64,000 bases of DNA, taken from NCBI GenBank assembly GCA_018389105.1, contig JACATO010002138.1, positions 992,001-1,056,000 of the forward strand, written 5' to 3'. Made by a program: the position numbers and the translations under genes. How positions within the stretch are numbered: the stretch's first letter is position 1; each line of letters opens with the position of its first letter. This DNA comes from Nautilus pompilius. Its lineage: Eukaryota > Mollusca > Cephalopoda > Nautilida > Nautilidae. This document shows, one piece after another, positions 38,096-49,640 of the stretch. A model generated the notes under the pieces. The model worked only from the letters and a program-made list of their open reading frames with translations. It was not told where the DNA came from and made no database searches.

Positions 38096-41000
38096 TGATT
38101 TATATACCGTTCGTCACATACTCGCGGCCTTTTTAGCCAAAGGAAAGATAAATGCCAATTCGTTTTTTTGTAGAGAGACAGAGCAGTTGTTCAGTAAGGA
38201 CACCGTTTGTTCGTCTTATTTGAATTTATTGGATTATTATACAATGGTCAGTTTATGAAATAAAAGCAAATGGATAAATTTAAAGTAGACTTTTCACAAA
38301 ACCATGGTAAATATATATCTGGTGGGTAACTTTTCGGGAATCTTAATAATTTTCCCCATTGGTTTAATAATACTAGGGTGGTGATTCAAGTAAAAAAACA
38401 ACCGGCTAGAAACAGACTTCCCTGTAATCACATCCAGCCGGATTTCCTTTGAATGACCCTAAAAATCTTACCAATTCTGCTCAACTAAAAACCAAAAGTA
38501 TATTTTGCGTGAATATTTCAAAGAAAGAAAAAAGAAATTGCTGACATTGACAAGAAAAAAAGTAGCCCCTTATGACAGTGACGAAATTTCCTGTAATTTA
38601 ATCAAAATATCATAATATTTCTGTTTGATCAAAAAACCTTAAATTAATTTGTTGTTGTTTTTCTTCCCCCCCTTTTTTTTGTTGTTATTCATTTCTGAAT
38701 TCTGCCCCGAGTCATATTTAGCATTTTTTACTCTGTTTTGCTCTCTTTCACAAGCAGCAGACATTCTTCCTTATTACCCGCTGCAATTAATTTTGATAAA
38801 CTGCTAAATTCTTTGGGATTAACCAGAATTCGCTGTTTTCCAAGAACGACTGCCAAACATCACTAACAGAATTACCGCATGTGACGAACTTGCACTCTTC
38901 TGCATTCTGCGGCAAGACAGCTTACTTAAGAAGGAGCTGATCTGTCACTTAAGCTGATGTTTTATTTTATTTGTAAGGTAGACAACGATATTCCATGCCG
39001 TCCCGAACGCTTGTGATAAAAGAATGAAGACAAATTAGAATTTTTCTTTCTTTGTTATACAAACTCTTAGAAGCTGGAACTGATAAATATAAAAGGCGAC
39101 CCAACGGAGACTGGTAGTCTGAATAAATGCAAAGAAAAAGACAGATGTTTAAATTTGTTAAATCAAAGTGGTTTTTTTTAATTTTTTTTTTTTATATTTT
39201 TTAAAAAAAATCCTCTTGGCTAGAAAACCAAACACAACTCTGTACTGGTGCTGTCGTGCAGTATTATGGAATGTACCATTATGCTTATTTTAAATTAACC
39301 CTGTAGCAGTACCACAGGGCAGGAGAAACCCCAAAGGTAATTTAGCACAAAAAAAAAAACTGAAAAGATGTACATTTTTACACCTTTGTGCTTGTTTTAT
39401 GTATTACAGTTTTGAACATGCTTGGAATTATCTTTATCAACATCTTGTTTAGAATCAGTTCTTTCTCTGTTTCATAGTCATTTTCCCGCTTCCATCTTTG
39501 GATCCATCTAGAAGTGTAAAAAAGAAATCTGATAGGATGAGAGGCATAAAAAAAAAACAAATTTATGAAACCGAAATAGTTTGAGAACAACACAAAGTTT
39601 GATAATATGTGAAATGTCAACCTAGCCTCAGAAAGTCAGTTTTTGTAGTCAGTTGCTGCGGGGTATGAGAAATCCCAGTAAGCTCCCTTCACTGCCAGGG
39701 TTTTGGCTGTAACTGAATACATCTCGGTAGGCAAGCTCTAGTAGAGGTAATTGAAAGGTACATAGACCTTTCGCAATTCAGCTGCATGCCCTCTGCTAGC
39801 AGTCTCAAAACTAACACATTTGGGGTTTGTTGCATTATATCACTAGTTAAAAATAATACGATATATATTTATTCGACATAATCAGAATGTCCCCGAACCA
39901 GTGTCAAATGTAAACTACTAAGCCACTTCCAGTCACAAATCAATAAAATAGTTAGAAACATATAGCTTATTCTTAACATTAATAGTTATGTGTGTATTAC
40001 TTGACATGGACTAAGACTCATCTTGCTTGCACATTTTGTTTAAATAAGAAAAAAAATATTTGTATTCATCTTTAAAATTAAATTTTATGTTAAAGTCTAA
40101 TTATAGTTCAGAGCTTTATCAAATCCAATTGCCAGGATTGAAGCAATGAACTGTATAATAAAAAAATGTAGCATGACCAGCAATTTGCTGCTGAAAATGT
40201 GATGTACACTATGGCTCTTGTGCCTTAAGTTTTAAAAAATATGTAGATTTCAATTTTATATCCCCTAGAGCAATGCATTAATTTTAATATAATCATTCAG
40301 CTTCCTGACAAAATGGCAGTTGTGATTGATGCAACTATTACATGCAGATCATCACATCTGACTGTGTAATAAATGGTGTGATGTTGTGTTAAAAAATTTT
40401 TAGAAACAAATTTGAGAACAGTTCTGAAATGAACAATTTACTACACTAAGCAATAAAATGGAAATTTGTTGATGGAATTTTGCCTTTAAGAGTTGTTCAT
40501 GGTGTAACTTCAACCAGATATTTTCTTGCAAAACAACTGAAGCCTATAACTGACACATCCCAGGACTCACTGGAATACTATGCAATGAGAGAGGCAGATT
40601 GGCTTGCTGGCAATACACAGCTATTTGAGAGATGGAGTGAGATCCATCAGGCATGCTTACTCAGCCAAGGGAAGAGTTATAAAGGAGAGAGCAGGAAGAG
40701 AGCAACCGATCATCTAGTCAAACATAAAGTTGTAGGGAAACAGATGGAAATACAGGAGTGATTTCATTTGTAAGCTTCAGGAAACTGAACCAACATTAGC
40801 TGGGCATGATTATCAGAGAGTGCTTGAGGAAGTTGCTTGAGAGAGGGAACTAGGGCATTGGGGAATTGTATTGCAAGTTCAATAACTGAATATGTTTGTT
40901 TCTATAATTTTTGATATTTACTGTTATTTAGTCTACATGGTATCAACAAAGAAACCTGTTTTTAAACACACTATTTAAAACTAGTAATTTATCATTTTTT

Positions 41001-41489
41001 AAAGTTAAGAAATTCATTTGGGTCTAAAGTGAGTGAGTTTAATTTTCTGCTTTAGTAGTTTTTACAGGTCTAATATTAATACAGTGAATCAGAAAAGTAT
41101 CTGGACACAATGAAGCATGCAATCTTTAAATAAAGCTGGTTACTGAAATGTATTTAAATATGTATGAAACCTGATGTTTACATGTATGGCGAACACAAGA
41201 AAAATGTTCTGTGAATATCTCCATGGCATGTGAGATTGGAGGTATTCATATTTTTTTTCTATTTCTATGATGAGAGGAAAACAATTTACAGGCATTTAAA
41301 CACATTGTTATTAGCTGACAATATTAACAAATGCTCACATTAGAATAAACAAATAGGTTGGATGTGTGTCTATTTATCTATAAATGGAATGATTGTCTTT
41401 TAGCCATTTTCTTTCTTGGTGATCCTTACATATGCTGCAATGGTTTCTGCCGCCTTATAACTATATGCCAACCTGTTGCTATGGAGAAA
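38096..41489. other. Non-coding stretch with one unassigned open frame
   Basis: No recognised gene. A plus-strand open frame at 40480-40761 (93 codons, charged, Lys-rich end) has protein-like composition, but no domain I can identify and no obvious splice context. Confidence 0.4.
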
Positions 41490-41800
41490 TATATTGGGGC
41501 AGTGGATTGCTAACTTAATGGAATACTAGCCTTCTGTTGCTAAGGGTCTAAGTTTAATCTTTGTTGGAGTCTAACTTAGTTTGTAAAACTTTGCTTGGCA
41601 AGGCTTCTCTCTCTCTTGTGTACTAGTCTGATAGTGTGTGTGTCCACTGACACTCTGGTTCTCTCCCTTAGAGGAATTCTAGTAGGAACTTCCTATTTCC
41701 TGCTAAAGATGGAAGTGCCAGGCCCTTTGAGAAACAGGAATGACAACATGTTCTGGAGGCAACCATGGAACTATGCTACCTCACAAATATGTCTATAGCA
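41490..41800 (+). repeat. tRNA-derived SINE, diverged copy
   Basis: It follows the same order as the copy at 37.7 kb. A CAGTGGATTGCTAACTTAATG-like head comes first, with a decayed B-box (AAGTTTAATCTTT, about 41550). Then come GTTCTCTCCCTTAGAGG, AATTCTAGTAGGAACTTCC (about 41676-41694) and a 3' part rich in CCAGG and CCATGG. Divergence is substantial, so the copy is old. Confidence 0.6.
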
Positions 41801-43409
41801 GATTACGGTAATGAAAATGAAAGAAGAAGAAATATATCGCCTCTTCTACCTACTTCATTTGGGTGCTATTAATGTAATCCATTTTTCATTTTTTACTTAT
41901 TATTTTACTTCACATCCTTGGTTCTTTTTTATCATAAAACACTGGTGAATATGCTGAAACTGCCAAGGATGAACTTAAATGCTACCTTTCTGCATATTGG
42001 TAATTTACTTTAAAAAAATGTTCGTTATAAAAGACCTTGGCAGCATTTACACATGCAGCTTTTGAACAATTCCTGTTCTTCTTGAGTCAGTAAATGCTGC
42101 TGTGGCTCTACAGATATTCTGTGCTCTATACTCAGCTCAGCTTGATTGGCGAAAAGAAAAGTAGTTTATCATGGTCAGTCTATGACAGGTCTCACTTTCA
42201 TGGGTGGGAACCTCAGGAAACATTTTGGTGATCATTTACTGGGATTAATCTCAATGTTCTTTCCTTGGTTAGTGGTCCAGGTGGTGTCACTTATTGTGTG
42301 GAAAAAAACGCGCGTGCACACACATGAAACCTACTGAGGAAAAGTTTGTTGAATAGATTCTTGTGATAAGGACAGGAATAGAAGGAAACCAGAAGAGAGA
42401 CATCAAAAGTCCAGAGAAAATGGACTCAAACTTTATTTTACTTTGCGAGATCAGTTTGCATGCATGAAGCAATTTGACCACTGAGAAGCAAGGACCATCT
42501 GGTCAAATAGCTACCCCAGCATCACTGAAGTTGAAGCTGCAGATTTCTGCATCCAACTTCTTGTCGCTAGTCCTTTGCTGATCTCTCCAAAAAATAGACT
42601 ATTTCCATGATTCTCCATCCTTTGTGTGCATCATCCACTAGCGCCTGGCTTGATGTTACTGTCTAAAGTATTCAACTGTTGTGATTAGTCTCTGCAAACC
42701 ATTTAGCTATTTATCAGTTTGTGTTGTTTGATTGATAATAAATTTGTCGAGAAAACTTAGCTGATTTTGTTTTGGTTCTTACTAAGTTTGCACATAACAC
42801 TACATTGCATAATTGGCATCGGGCTTCTAGAAACACATCTATCTTGCGTTTAAAGAGAGTGGAAAACGATAAAACCAACTTATCTTATGAATAACGTTAT
42901 TCAAAGGTTAAACTTTAGAATATTTCATGGTTATAAATAAATTTAATTAGTTACATCTGTTTTTATTTATTTTTGGTTAATTTTAGTAATTTGGAAACAC
43001 TTTACTAAACTAAAGGCTTAATGTGATTCATAGTTTTGTCATCACTTTTGAAAGCTTTACAACTAACTTATCTAACAGGTGGACACCAGACTGTGTTCAG
43101 ACACAGATTCTAGCCAATATTCTGATTGATTTTATCTTCCTTTTTACTCGTGTCATATTGTACTATGCATATTACAGGATTGCTGGCTGTCTATAGCGAT
43201 GCCATTTAAACTAATATTCAGGAATAATTAATGGTGGGATGGCAAAAATGGCAGCCATCAAGTGATATAAAAAAAAATCCCAAACAAAAATCTCAGCTTT
43301 TAAGTTAACCTTGATATGTTTTTAGTTAAACTATAATTATTAATATTAGGTTTAAATTTAATAAAAATAAAAAAAAATAATATATATATATCAGTTTTTT
43401 TGTACTTAC
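41801..43409. other. Non-coding stretch with a weak membrane-protein-like segment
   Basis: No firm gene. On the plus strand about 42185-42305 encodes a hydrophobic block (LISMFFPWLVVQVVSLIVW) that resembles a transmembrane segment of XK-related proteins (typical form LLPSLVVQ..S.RW). There are no good splice sites around it and no second supporting block. A short AT repeat lies at 43379-43390, immediately past the exon below, within its putative intron. Confidence 0.35.
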
Positions 43410-43689
43410 ATGACATGTAACAAAATCCAGAGCCGCAATCTGATTGTTCTATCCCTATGCAGTTGTATTGAGCCTGCGAGTCTTGTACAATGATGATCAG
43501 TTCTCTGAAAAGATACTCTTCATCTAAAGTGCTAGAAACATAGGAGGGTCCCTCACAATCATAGGAGGAGAAATATGACAAATGATGAAAATCTTGAATG
43601 AAATTGGGGTTTTCAACAAGTAGAAGTTTACAAAAAATGATTGCGAAAAGAACGCAAAATTGTAGGGGCTTCTTTCTAACTGTAATCAT
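43410..43689 (-). CDS. Probable first coding exon of a secreted Cys-containing protein
   Basis: The minus-strand frame starts at an ATG (43687-43689) and runs 93 codons plus one base to a strong splice donor (T|GTAAGTAC, intron starting at 43409), giving a phase-1 junction as is usual for extracellular modules. The first 30 residues look like a signal peptide: a basic start (MITVRKK), then a hydrophobic core (LQFCVLFAIIFCKLLLV). The mature part has Cys at residues 45, 77, 85 and 90, in the pattern YDC...YNCIGIE...DCGSGFC. The spacing suggests a small disulphide-bonded extracellular module, but I do not recognise the family. Without the splice, the frame would continue into low-complexity intron-like sequence rich in Ile, Phe and Asn. 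No following exon was identified in the window. The gene would extend towards lower coordinates. It could still be a chance frame, though signal peptide plus donor together are unusual here. Confidence 0.5.
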
Positions 43690-45999
43690 TAGTAGTGTGT
43701 AGTTCTGCCAAATGTATTAATAACAGACCAAGTACTAGAGATGTTCAAACGAAAACCGGCTTCAACAACACTGCTGTAACACTAGTCACCAAACTCCCAG
43801 ATTTCTTTTAATTAAACCTACTACAATGAGCTAATGAAAGCAACATGTATGTTCTTCGTTGCTCTGTTCTGTGCTACCAATTGATGATAGTTACAAACAT
43901 TGACTGCCTCATGGTTGAGAAGCTTACAATAACAGACATTATTTCTACGAATCTACTCCTTATAGCAGTAACAATGATCTTGTGATATACTCAACAGATA
44001 ACCAACTATACAAAAAGCAGTTGACACTAATAGTTACCTGTACAGATGGAATTTTACACCATTTGTATAGATGGGCATCTGTAATTTCTAATCCTACAGA
44101 CTGGAAATTCATGGCATTTCTGTTCATAAGAGATTTCAGTTTGTACTATGAAGATTATGTATGGAATGTTCTATAATAAGAGAGCTTTATATGTAAAAAG
44201 AATTTGTTTACTAGTATAACTCATGTGTATTGGTATTACTTACATATATTGTAACAACTTTCCTTTAAAAAAAGAAAACAATTAAAGAACTATCATCAAG
44301 ACCTCCCATGGGAACAGCTTAGTTTGGTGTACCTACTCTAGCATGGTTTCCTCTGTCTTCTTTTGGCTTTATTGATTTTTGCTTGGCATTTTGTATTTTT
44401 TCCCTCATCTAGAAATGACGATTCCCGTCAGGATTTTCTTGCCAAATTACAGGTGCTGGGCCTCATACAGCACAAGATCGGCAATGCTTCCTATCATAGG
44501 CATACACCATCAATAATGACAACAACATGATAAACTAAAGATTTCTTTACAAAAAATCCTGGACTGCTTGGGCATCAATGGATCTCTGCTGATGGTCTAC
44601 CCTGAGAACATCTGAAAATTGGTGGTTAACTGAAAAGCAGTAATGTCTTCCACCTTTGTTCTAAAACAATTCAAATATTTAATGATAAAAACTGCTGTAT
44701 GATTATCAGTAGATGTTTTCTTTTTTTAACAGTTGCTTGATATTCTGTTCATAAATGAAATATGGAGCCTGTGTGAAACCATATTGGGATATACGGCTAT
44801 TGTTGAATAACAGACATAGGGTCTGGTAAAATGAACAGTTTTTGGTATATAGAAAATTTTAGTCTATTATTGAAAAAAAAAGTTTTAATTTATGTAAGCT
44901 TTTTTAACATTCTTGTAATATAGATTAGGAGGTTAATAATTAAATTTCACTCTGCTTGTGGTTTGTAGTATTACAAAATTTATAGAAAAAATATAATAGA
45001 TTAACTTTCAAAAGGCTGTTTTTATTCTGGAATTAGTACTTACATAACTTTTATGGAATTTAAGTCTGAAAGACTAGGATGTCATTATGGTCATGCCATT
45101 TCAGATGGGTTTCATGAAATACCCCTGGTATTTACTAATTTAATGAAGAATATTTTTCTGGATTTTACAGACCCTTTATTACATTTAAAAAAAAAAAAAC
45201 ATTAAGCATAGAGTTTGCAATTTGTAACTGGACATATAAATCATATATCAGGACATTTAGGAAGCTTATCTGACAAGTCATTCACAAGTTTGTCAAAAAT
45301 GTGTCCTAGAATTTCTATATATGGGATTTGAATCGCATTTCTGTCTGCCAATAATTAGGAAATTGTTCCCTACAAAAAGCTACAAAGGCCATACTTATCC
45401 TGGCTCCTACATTTCTGTCTACCTTTTCAATTCCAAGTATTATCACAACTGTAGCATTTAAGATCTGCATCATAAATTCTGGTGGGGTTTTATGCTACTA
45501 TTCGTTTATTTTGGTAAGTTTCATGATGCCAAGAAGTTTGTTGGTTTTGTATTCTGGGACATTTGTCTACCTATCAGCAGATGGAAAAACTCAGATTCTA
45601 CACACTCGTGCTTAAACAAAGAACGTGTCCAGTTTATGGACATTGCGTTTGGAGAGATTACTGGAGTATTGGCGCGTTTGAAAAATAGCTTGCTTATCAA
45701 CGTGTCATCCATGCCTTCTGCGGGGTGTGTATCAGGCAGAGCCAGATCTCTGCTTATAGCTGTTACTGATAACCTGCTGGTGCATAAGTAAGGAAATTAC
45801 TGGAGAGATTTTAGAAAAGGTATAAAACAATCCATATAGTCGTATAAATCTAACAGCTCTTCAGACAATGGTGCTTATAGGCTATTTGTAAGCTTCTGCG
45901 TTTTTTTTTCTTCTTTGCAAAACATTGATTATTTTCTCTGCTGTGTTTAGTATGTGTAGTTTTAGATCTTTCTCAAGAAGGAAGTAGGAAATAAACTAA
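43690..45999. other. Non-coding stretch
   Basis: No gene recognised. This includes the putative upstream region of the exon at 43.4-43.7 kb, where I see no convincing TATA box. A 99-codon plus-strand frame at 45492-45791 shows no recognisable domain. Confidence 0.45.
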
Positions 46000-46262
46000 G
46001 ATGATTCTTTTTCCTTAAACCTGCATGTGAAAGTCAGCAAGTCAGGGAAGTCCCTTGGGTTCAGTTTCTAAAGCGAGAGGAGGAAAACAGGGTGCTGCGA
46101 GAAGTCTTTATTAAACTCTTGCTTTTTAGATGTGAGAGGAAACCAATGTTGGTGGCTAGTAGAATCATGCTAGGGATATGCCAAACTAAACTGGTGTCGA
46201 CTAGGATTGGAACTCAGCCCTTCATTGTAGAATTTTAGTAGTCTACCACTGGACTGTTAGGA
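46000..46262 (-). repeat. tRNA-derived SINE on the minus strand
   Basis: On the minus strand a head reads CAGTCCAGTGGTAGACTAC and a B-box-like GAGTTCCAATCC lies near 46201-46212. The body then has CACATCTAAAAAGCAAGAG (about 46110-46128) and CTGAACCCAAGGG (about 46056-46068). The body matches the fragment at 37015-37150, and the head resembles that of the copy at 37.7 kb. Confidence 0.6.
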
Positions 46263-46607
46263 TTGACTTAACAAAAACATGAAGTACCATCCTTTTCGTC
46301 TTTTGGAAATTGTGCATTTTTAAAACATCATTTTTTTAGATGAACAAATTTTGGCCAAGAAAACAGATGTAAAGTACGCATTTATTATTATTATTATTCA
46401 ACAAATGGATCTATTTGATCTACATTGAAATATCTGTCCCTCTACTATGTCGTGCCTTCATAATATATAGTGGAGTGATTGTGTGTCCCTGAACAGTGAG
46501 AACAAAAGGAAAGGATAGATAGTTGTTTGAAAATCTTGCCAAGAAATGTAGCATCAGAACTGGTGAAGCCTTCGTGAGTTATGCTTCAGACAGAATACTG
46601 TCTCTCT

Positions 46608-46608
<1 letters not shown>
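46263..46608. other. Non-coding spacer
   Basis: Nothing recognised beyond a short (ATT)n at about 46382-46398. Confidence 0.4.
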
Positions 46609-46653
<45 letters not shown>

Positions 46654-46677
46654 CACACATGCACACACACATATATA
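46609..46677. repeat. (CA)n microsatellite running into AT repeat
   Basis: About 22 CA units to 46652, then interrupted CA units and ATATATA up to the start of the Tc1 element. The final TA (46676-46677) is the expected target dinucleotide for the Tc1 insertion. Confidence 0.95.
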
Positions 46678-48245
46678 CAGGTGCATCTCAAAAAATTAGA
46701 ATATCGCAGAAGAGTTCAATATTTTTGGTCAGTTATTTCAGAAAGTGAAAATTGTATATATTCTAGACTCATTACATGTAAACTAAAATGTTTCAAGCAT
46801 TTTTTAATTTTAATTTTGATAATTACGGCCTACAGCTAAAAAAATAGAAAAAACGTATCTCAAAATATTAGAATATTCCATTCCAAGTTTGAGTAAATCA
46901 CTATTTATGCAGTGTAAATACCATGAATCTCTCAGTCTGGTTCAGTACAGACAACCACAATCATGGGGAAGACTGCTGACTTGACAGTTGTCCAGAAGAC
47001 ACTCATTGACACCCTCCACAAAGAGAGTAAGCTGCAGAAGGTCATTGCTGAAAGGGCTGGCTGTTCGCAGAGTGCTGTATCAAAGCATATTCATGGAAAG
47101 TTGACTGGAAGGGAAAAGTGTGGTAGGAAAAGGTGCTCAAGCAAGAGGGATGACTGCAGCCTTGAGAGGATTGTCAAGCAAAGCCGATTCAAGAACTTGG
47201 GGGAGCTTCACAAGGAGTGGACTGAGGCTGGAGTCAGTGCATCAAGAGCCACCATGCACAGACGTGTCCAGGAAATGGGCTACAAGTGTCGCATTCTTAG
47301 TGTCAAGCCACTCCTGAACCAGAGACAACGCCCGAAGCGTCTTACCTGGGCTAAGGAGAAAAAGAACTGGACCGTTGCTCAGTGGTCCAAAGTCCTCTTT
47401 TCAGATGAAAGTAAATTTTTGCATTTCATTTGGAAATCAAGGTCCCACAGTCTGGAGGAAGAGTGGAGAGGCACAGAATCCAAGTTGCTTGAAGTCCAGT
47501 GTGAAGATTCCACAGTCAGTGATAATTTGGGGTGCCATGTCACCTGCTGGTGTTGGTCCACTGTGTTTTATCAAGTCCAAAGTCAACACAGCCGTCTACC
47601 AGGAGATTTTAGAGCACTTCATGCTTCCGTCTGCTGACAAGCTTCATGGAGATGCTGATTTCCTTTTCCAGCAGGACTTGGCACCTGCACACAGTGCCAA
47701 AACTACTAGTAACTGGTTTGCTGACCATGGTATTACTGTGCTTGATTGGCCAGCCAACTCGCCTGACCTGAACCCCAAAGAGAATCTATGGGGTATTGTC
47801 AAGAGGAAGATGAGAGACACCAGACTCAACAATACAGACGAGCTGAAAGCCGCTATCAAAGCAAGCTGGGCTTCCATAGAACCTCAGCAGTGCCACAGAC
47901 TGATCGCCTCCATTCCACGCTGCATTGATGCAGTGATTTGTGCAAAAGGAGCCCGATCAAGTATTGAATGCATAAATGAACATATTTTTCAGAAGTTCGA
48001 CATTTCTATATTATAAATCTTTTTTTTTTTATTGATCTTATAAAATATTCTAATATTTTGAGATAGTGGATTTTTGATTTTCATGAGCTGTAAGCTGTAA
48101 TCATCAAAATTAAAACAAAAAAGGCTTGAAATATTTCACTTTATGTGTAATGAATCTAGAATATATGAAAGTTTCACTGTTTGAATTAAACTACGGAAAA
48201 AATTGAACTCTTCCACGATATTCTAATTTTTTGAGCTGCCACCTG
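46678..48245 (+). mobile_element. Tc1-family transposon, nearly intact, IR/DR type
   Basis: The 1568-bp element has inverted repeats of roughly 200 bp (46678-46879 and 48042-48245). Both begin CAGGTG and continue with CTCAAAAAATTAGAATATCG. Each repeat holds two direct copies of the motif. The outer copy is TCTCAAAAAATTAGAATATCG or close to it (46686-46706, and 48216-48236 reversed). The inner copy is TATCTCAAAATATTAGAATATT (46856-46877, and about 48043-48065 reversed). This is the IR/DR arrangement known from Sleeping Beauty-like Tc1 elements, where transposase binds both motifs. TA flanks the left end; the right flank reads TGTA, so the target duplication is imperfect. The two ends differ at perhaps 15-20% of positions. 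It carries one transposase gene. Confidence 0.95.
46963..48016 (+). pseudogene. Tc1 transposase, one frameshift from full length
   Basis: DD34E Tc1 transposase that would catalyse cut-and-paste transposition at TA sites. The first frame (46963 ATG to 47637) gives the paired-like DNA-binding region, with SQSAVSKHIHGKL as a recognition helix, a GRKRCSSKR basic hook near residue 54, and the first catalytic Asp in LFSDESKF. After an extra T in the run 47416-47420 the frame shifts. The second frame continues CISFGNQG, then IIWGAMSPAGVGPL, the second Asp in FQQDLAPAHSA and the Glu in SPDLNPKENLWG. There are 34 residues between the last two acidic residues. Ignoring the extra base, the length is 350 residues, normal for the family (about 340-350). 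All three catalytic residues are present and no internal stop is seen apart from the frameshift. This is a recent or near-functional copy, or an assembly error in a homopolymer. Confidence 0.93.
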
Positions 48246-49640
48246 TGTAGTTGGTAAATGCTTCGTTAACTTTGAAAATTTTCAAAGTTTTTGTAAACCG
48301 CTGTGGTTGGTTTTTCTTTTTTTTTCGGTTCACTTTTAGATTCCTGGAAATGAATGAGATGACAAGTTAAAAGTATTTAAAACATTTAAAATGTTTATTG
48401 CTATTTGTTTAAAAAGATTGACATCAGTAATTCAAGGTTCATGTATGGAAAATAACAAAACAAAAAAGATTGGAAAAAAAACCTGCTTACAAAACAAATT
48501 TAAAAGTAAACATTAATCAAAACAAAGCAGTTATACACTTATGTTAGAATTTTAAAATTCAGTATATTATTTGGATTCATCTCTTCTGTCCAGATTCCAA
48601 CATGGAATACATGTAACAGAGCCAATGCCATCGGTGAATCAGGGGGCACAAAAAATGGGTTTAGAAATGGAGTCTGACAGCAGAATCATCCTAATGAATA
48701 TGTTGCCACAGGCAGTAAAACCCTCTCCTCATCTCTTAATGAAACTAATTATTTTTGCGAATCAGGGAGGTTTTAAACAGCCGAGTGAGTTTATTGTGTG
48801 GAGTAATTTTGCTTTTTTTTTTAAAAAAAAAAAACAAAAAATACTGAATGAAATTAAGAAATTTTCCATTTCTCAGAGGCTGGTTTCAAGATGGTTCTTT
48901 TGTGTAACACAGAAGAAGGGGGGGGAAATACTGTGAAGAAGAAAAGTGCCCCCCGGTGTTTGAAGTGCAGCGAGTGTGGTGCCTAGAGCTGGATTATAAC
49001 AAACAACAACGGCAGCGGCCATTGAGTTTTTTGGGTTTCCGCTGGAACTTCTCCCTTTTTTTTTTCTTTTTGCTAATTAGGAAAATAAAAATGGTAAATA
49101 ATGCAAGAGAAAATTATCTGTACCAGTTATGTAAAAAAAAAAAAAAAAAAAGCGGAAATTTTGTGTATGTTCAATCAATGCAAGTCTGTTATCAGTGCGT
49201 GTCTCGACACGGTTTTCTCAGAAATGGGAGAATTGTAGTTTTTTTTTTATCAAAAAATGTCTACTATATTTTTCAGCTGGATATTTGTTTGCTGTGATCT
49301 ATAGCTGTGTATACCACAACAACATACCATGGACGTGCAGCTGCAACTCGTTATTTCTCAGTGCAAATTTGTATTTAAAATCCATCCACATGCGCTTGGT
49401 TTTCTTTCAGTTTGACAATGGAAACAAATGTAAAAAAAAAAAATAAATTGGAAGATTTACTCAGTTATTTATTTTTTTTAAAAAAAACTTATGATAGTTA
49501 TTGTTTGTATTATTTTCTGCCATTGTTCTTGTCATTCCTTCTAAAAAAAAATGTATTATCGTGCATTGGTTTTTTTGAGATTACTTTTTTATCGTGCTGT
49601 CTTGCACTATTTGAGCTGCAAACCCCAGATTTCAGGTTTA
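48246..49640. other. Non-coding stretch
   Basis: No gene recognised. Long A and T homopolymers (for example 49131-49151) generate several spurious Lys- and Phe-rich open frames between 48.5 and 49.8 kb. Confidence 0.5.

Noticed and set aside
47379-47877. Minus-strand open frames within the Tc1 element
   Set aside because: They are shadows of the plus-strand transposase.
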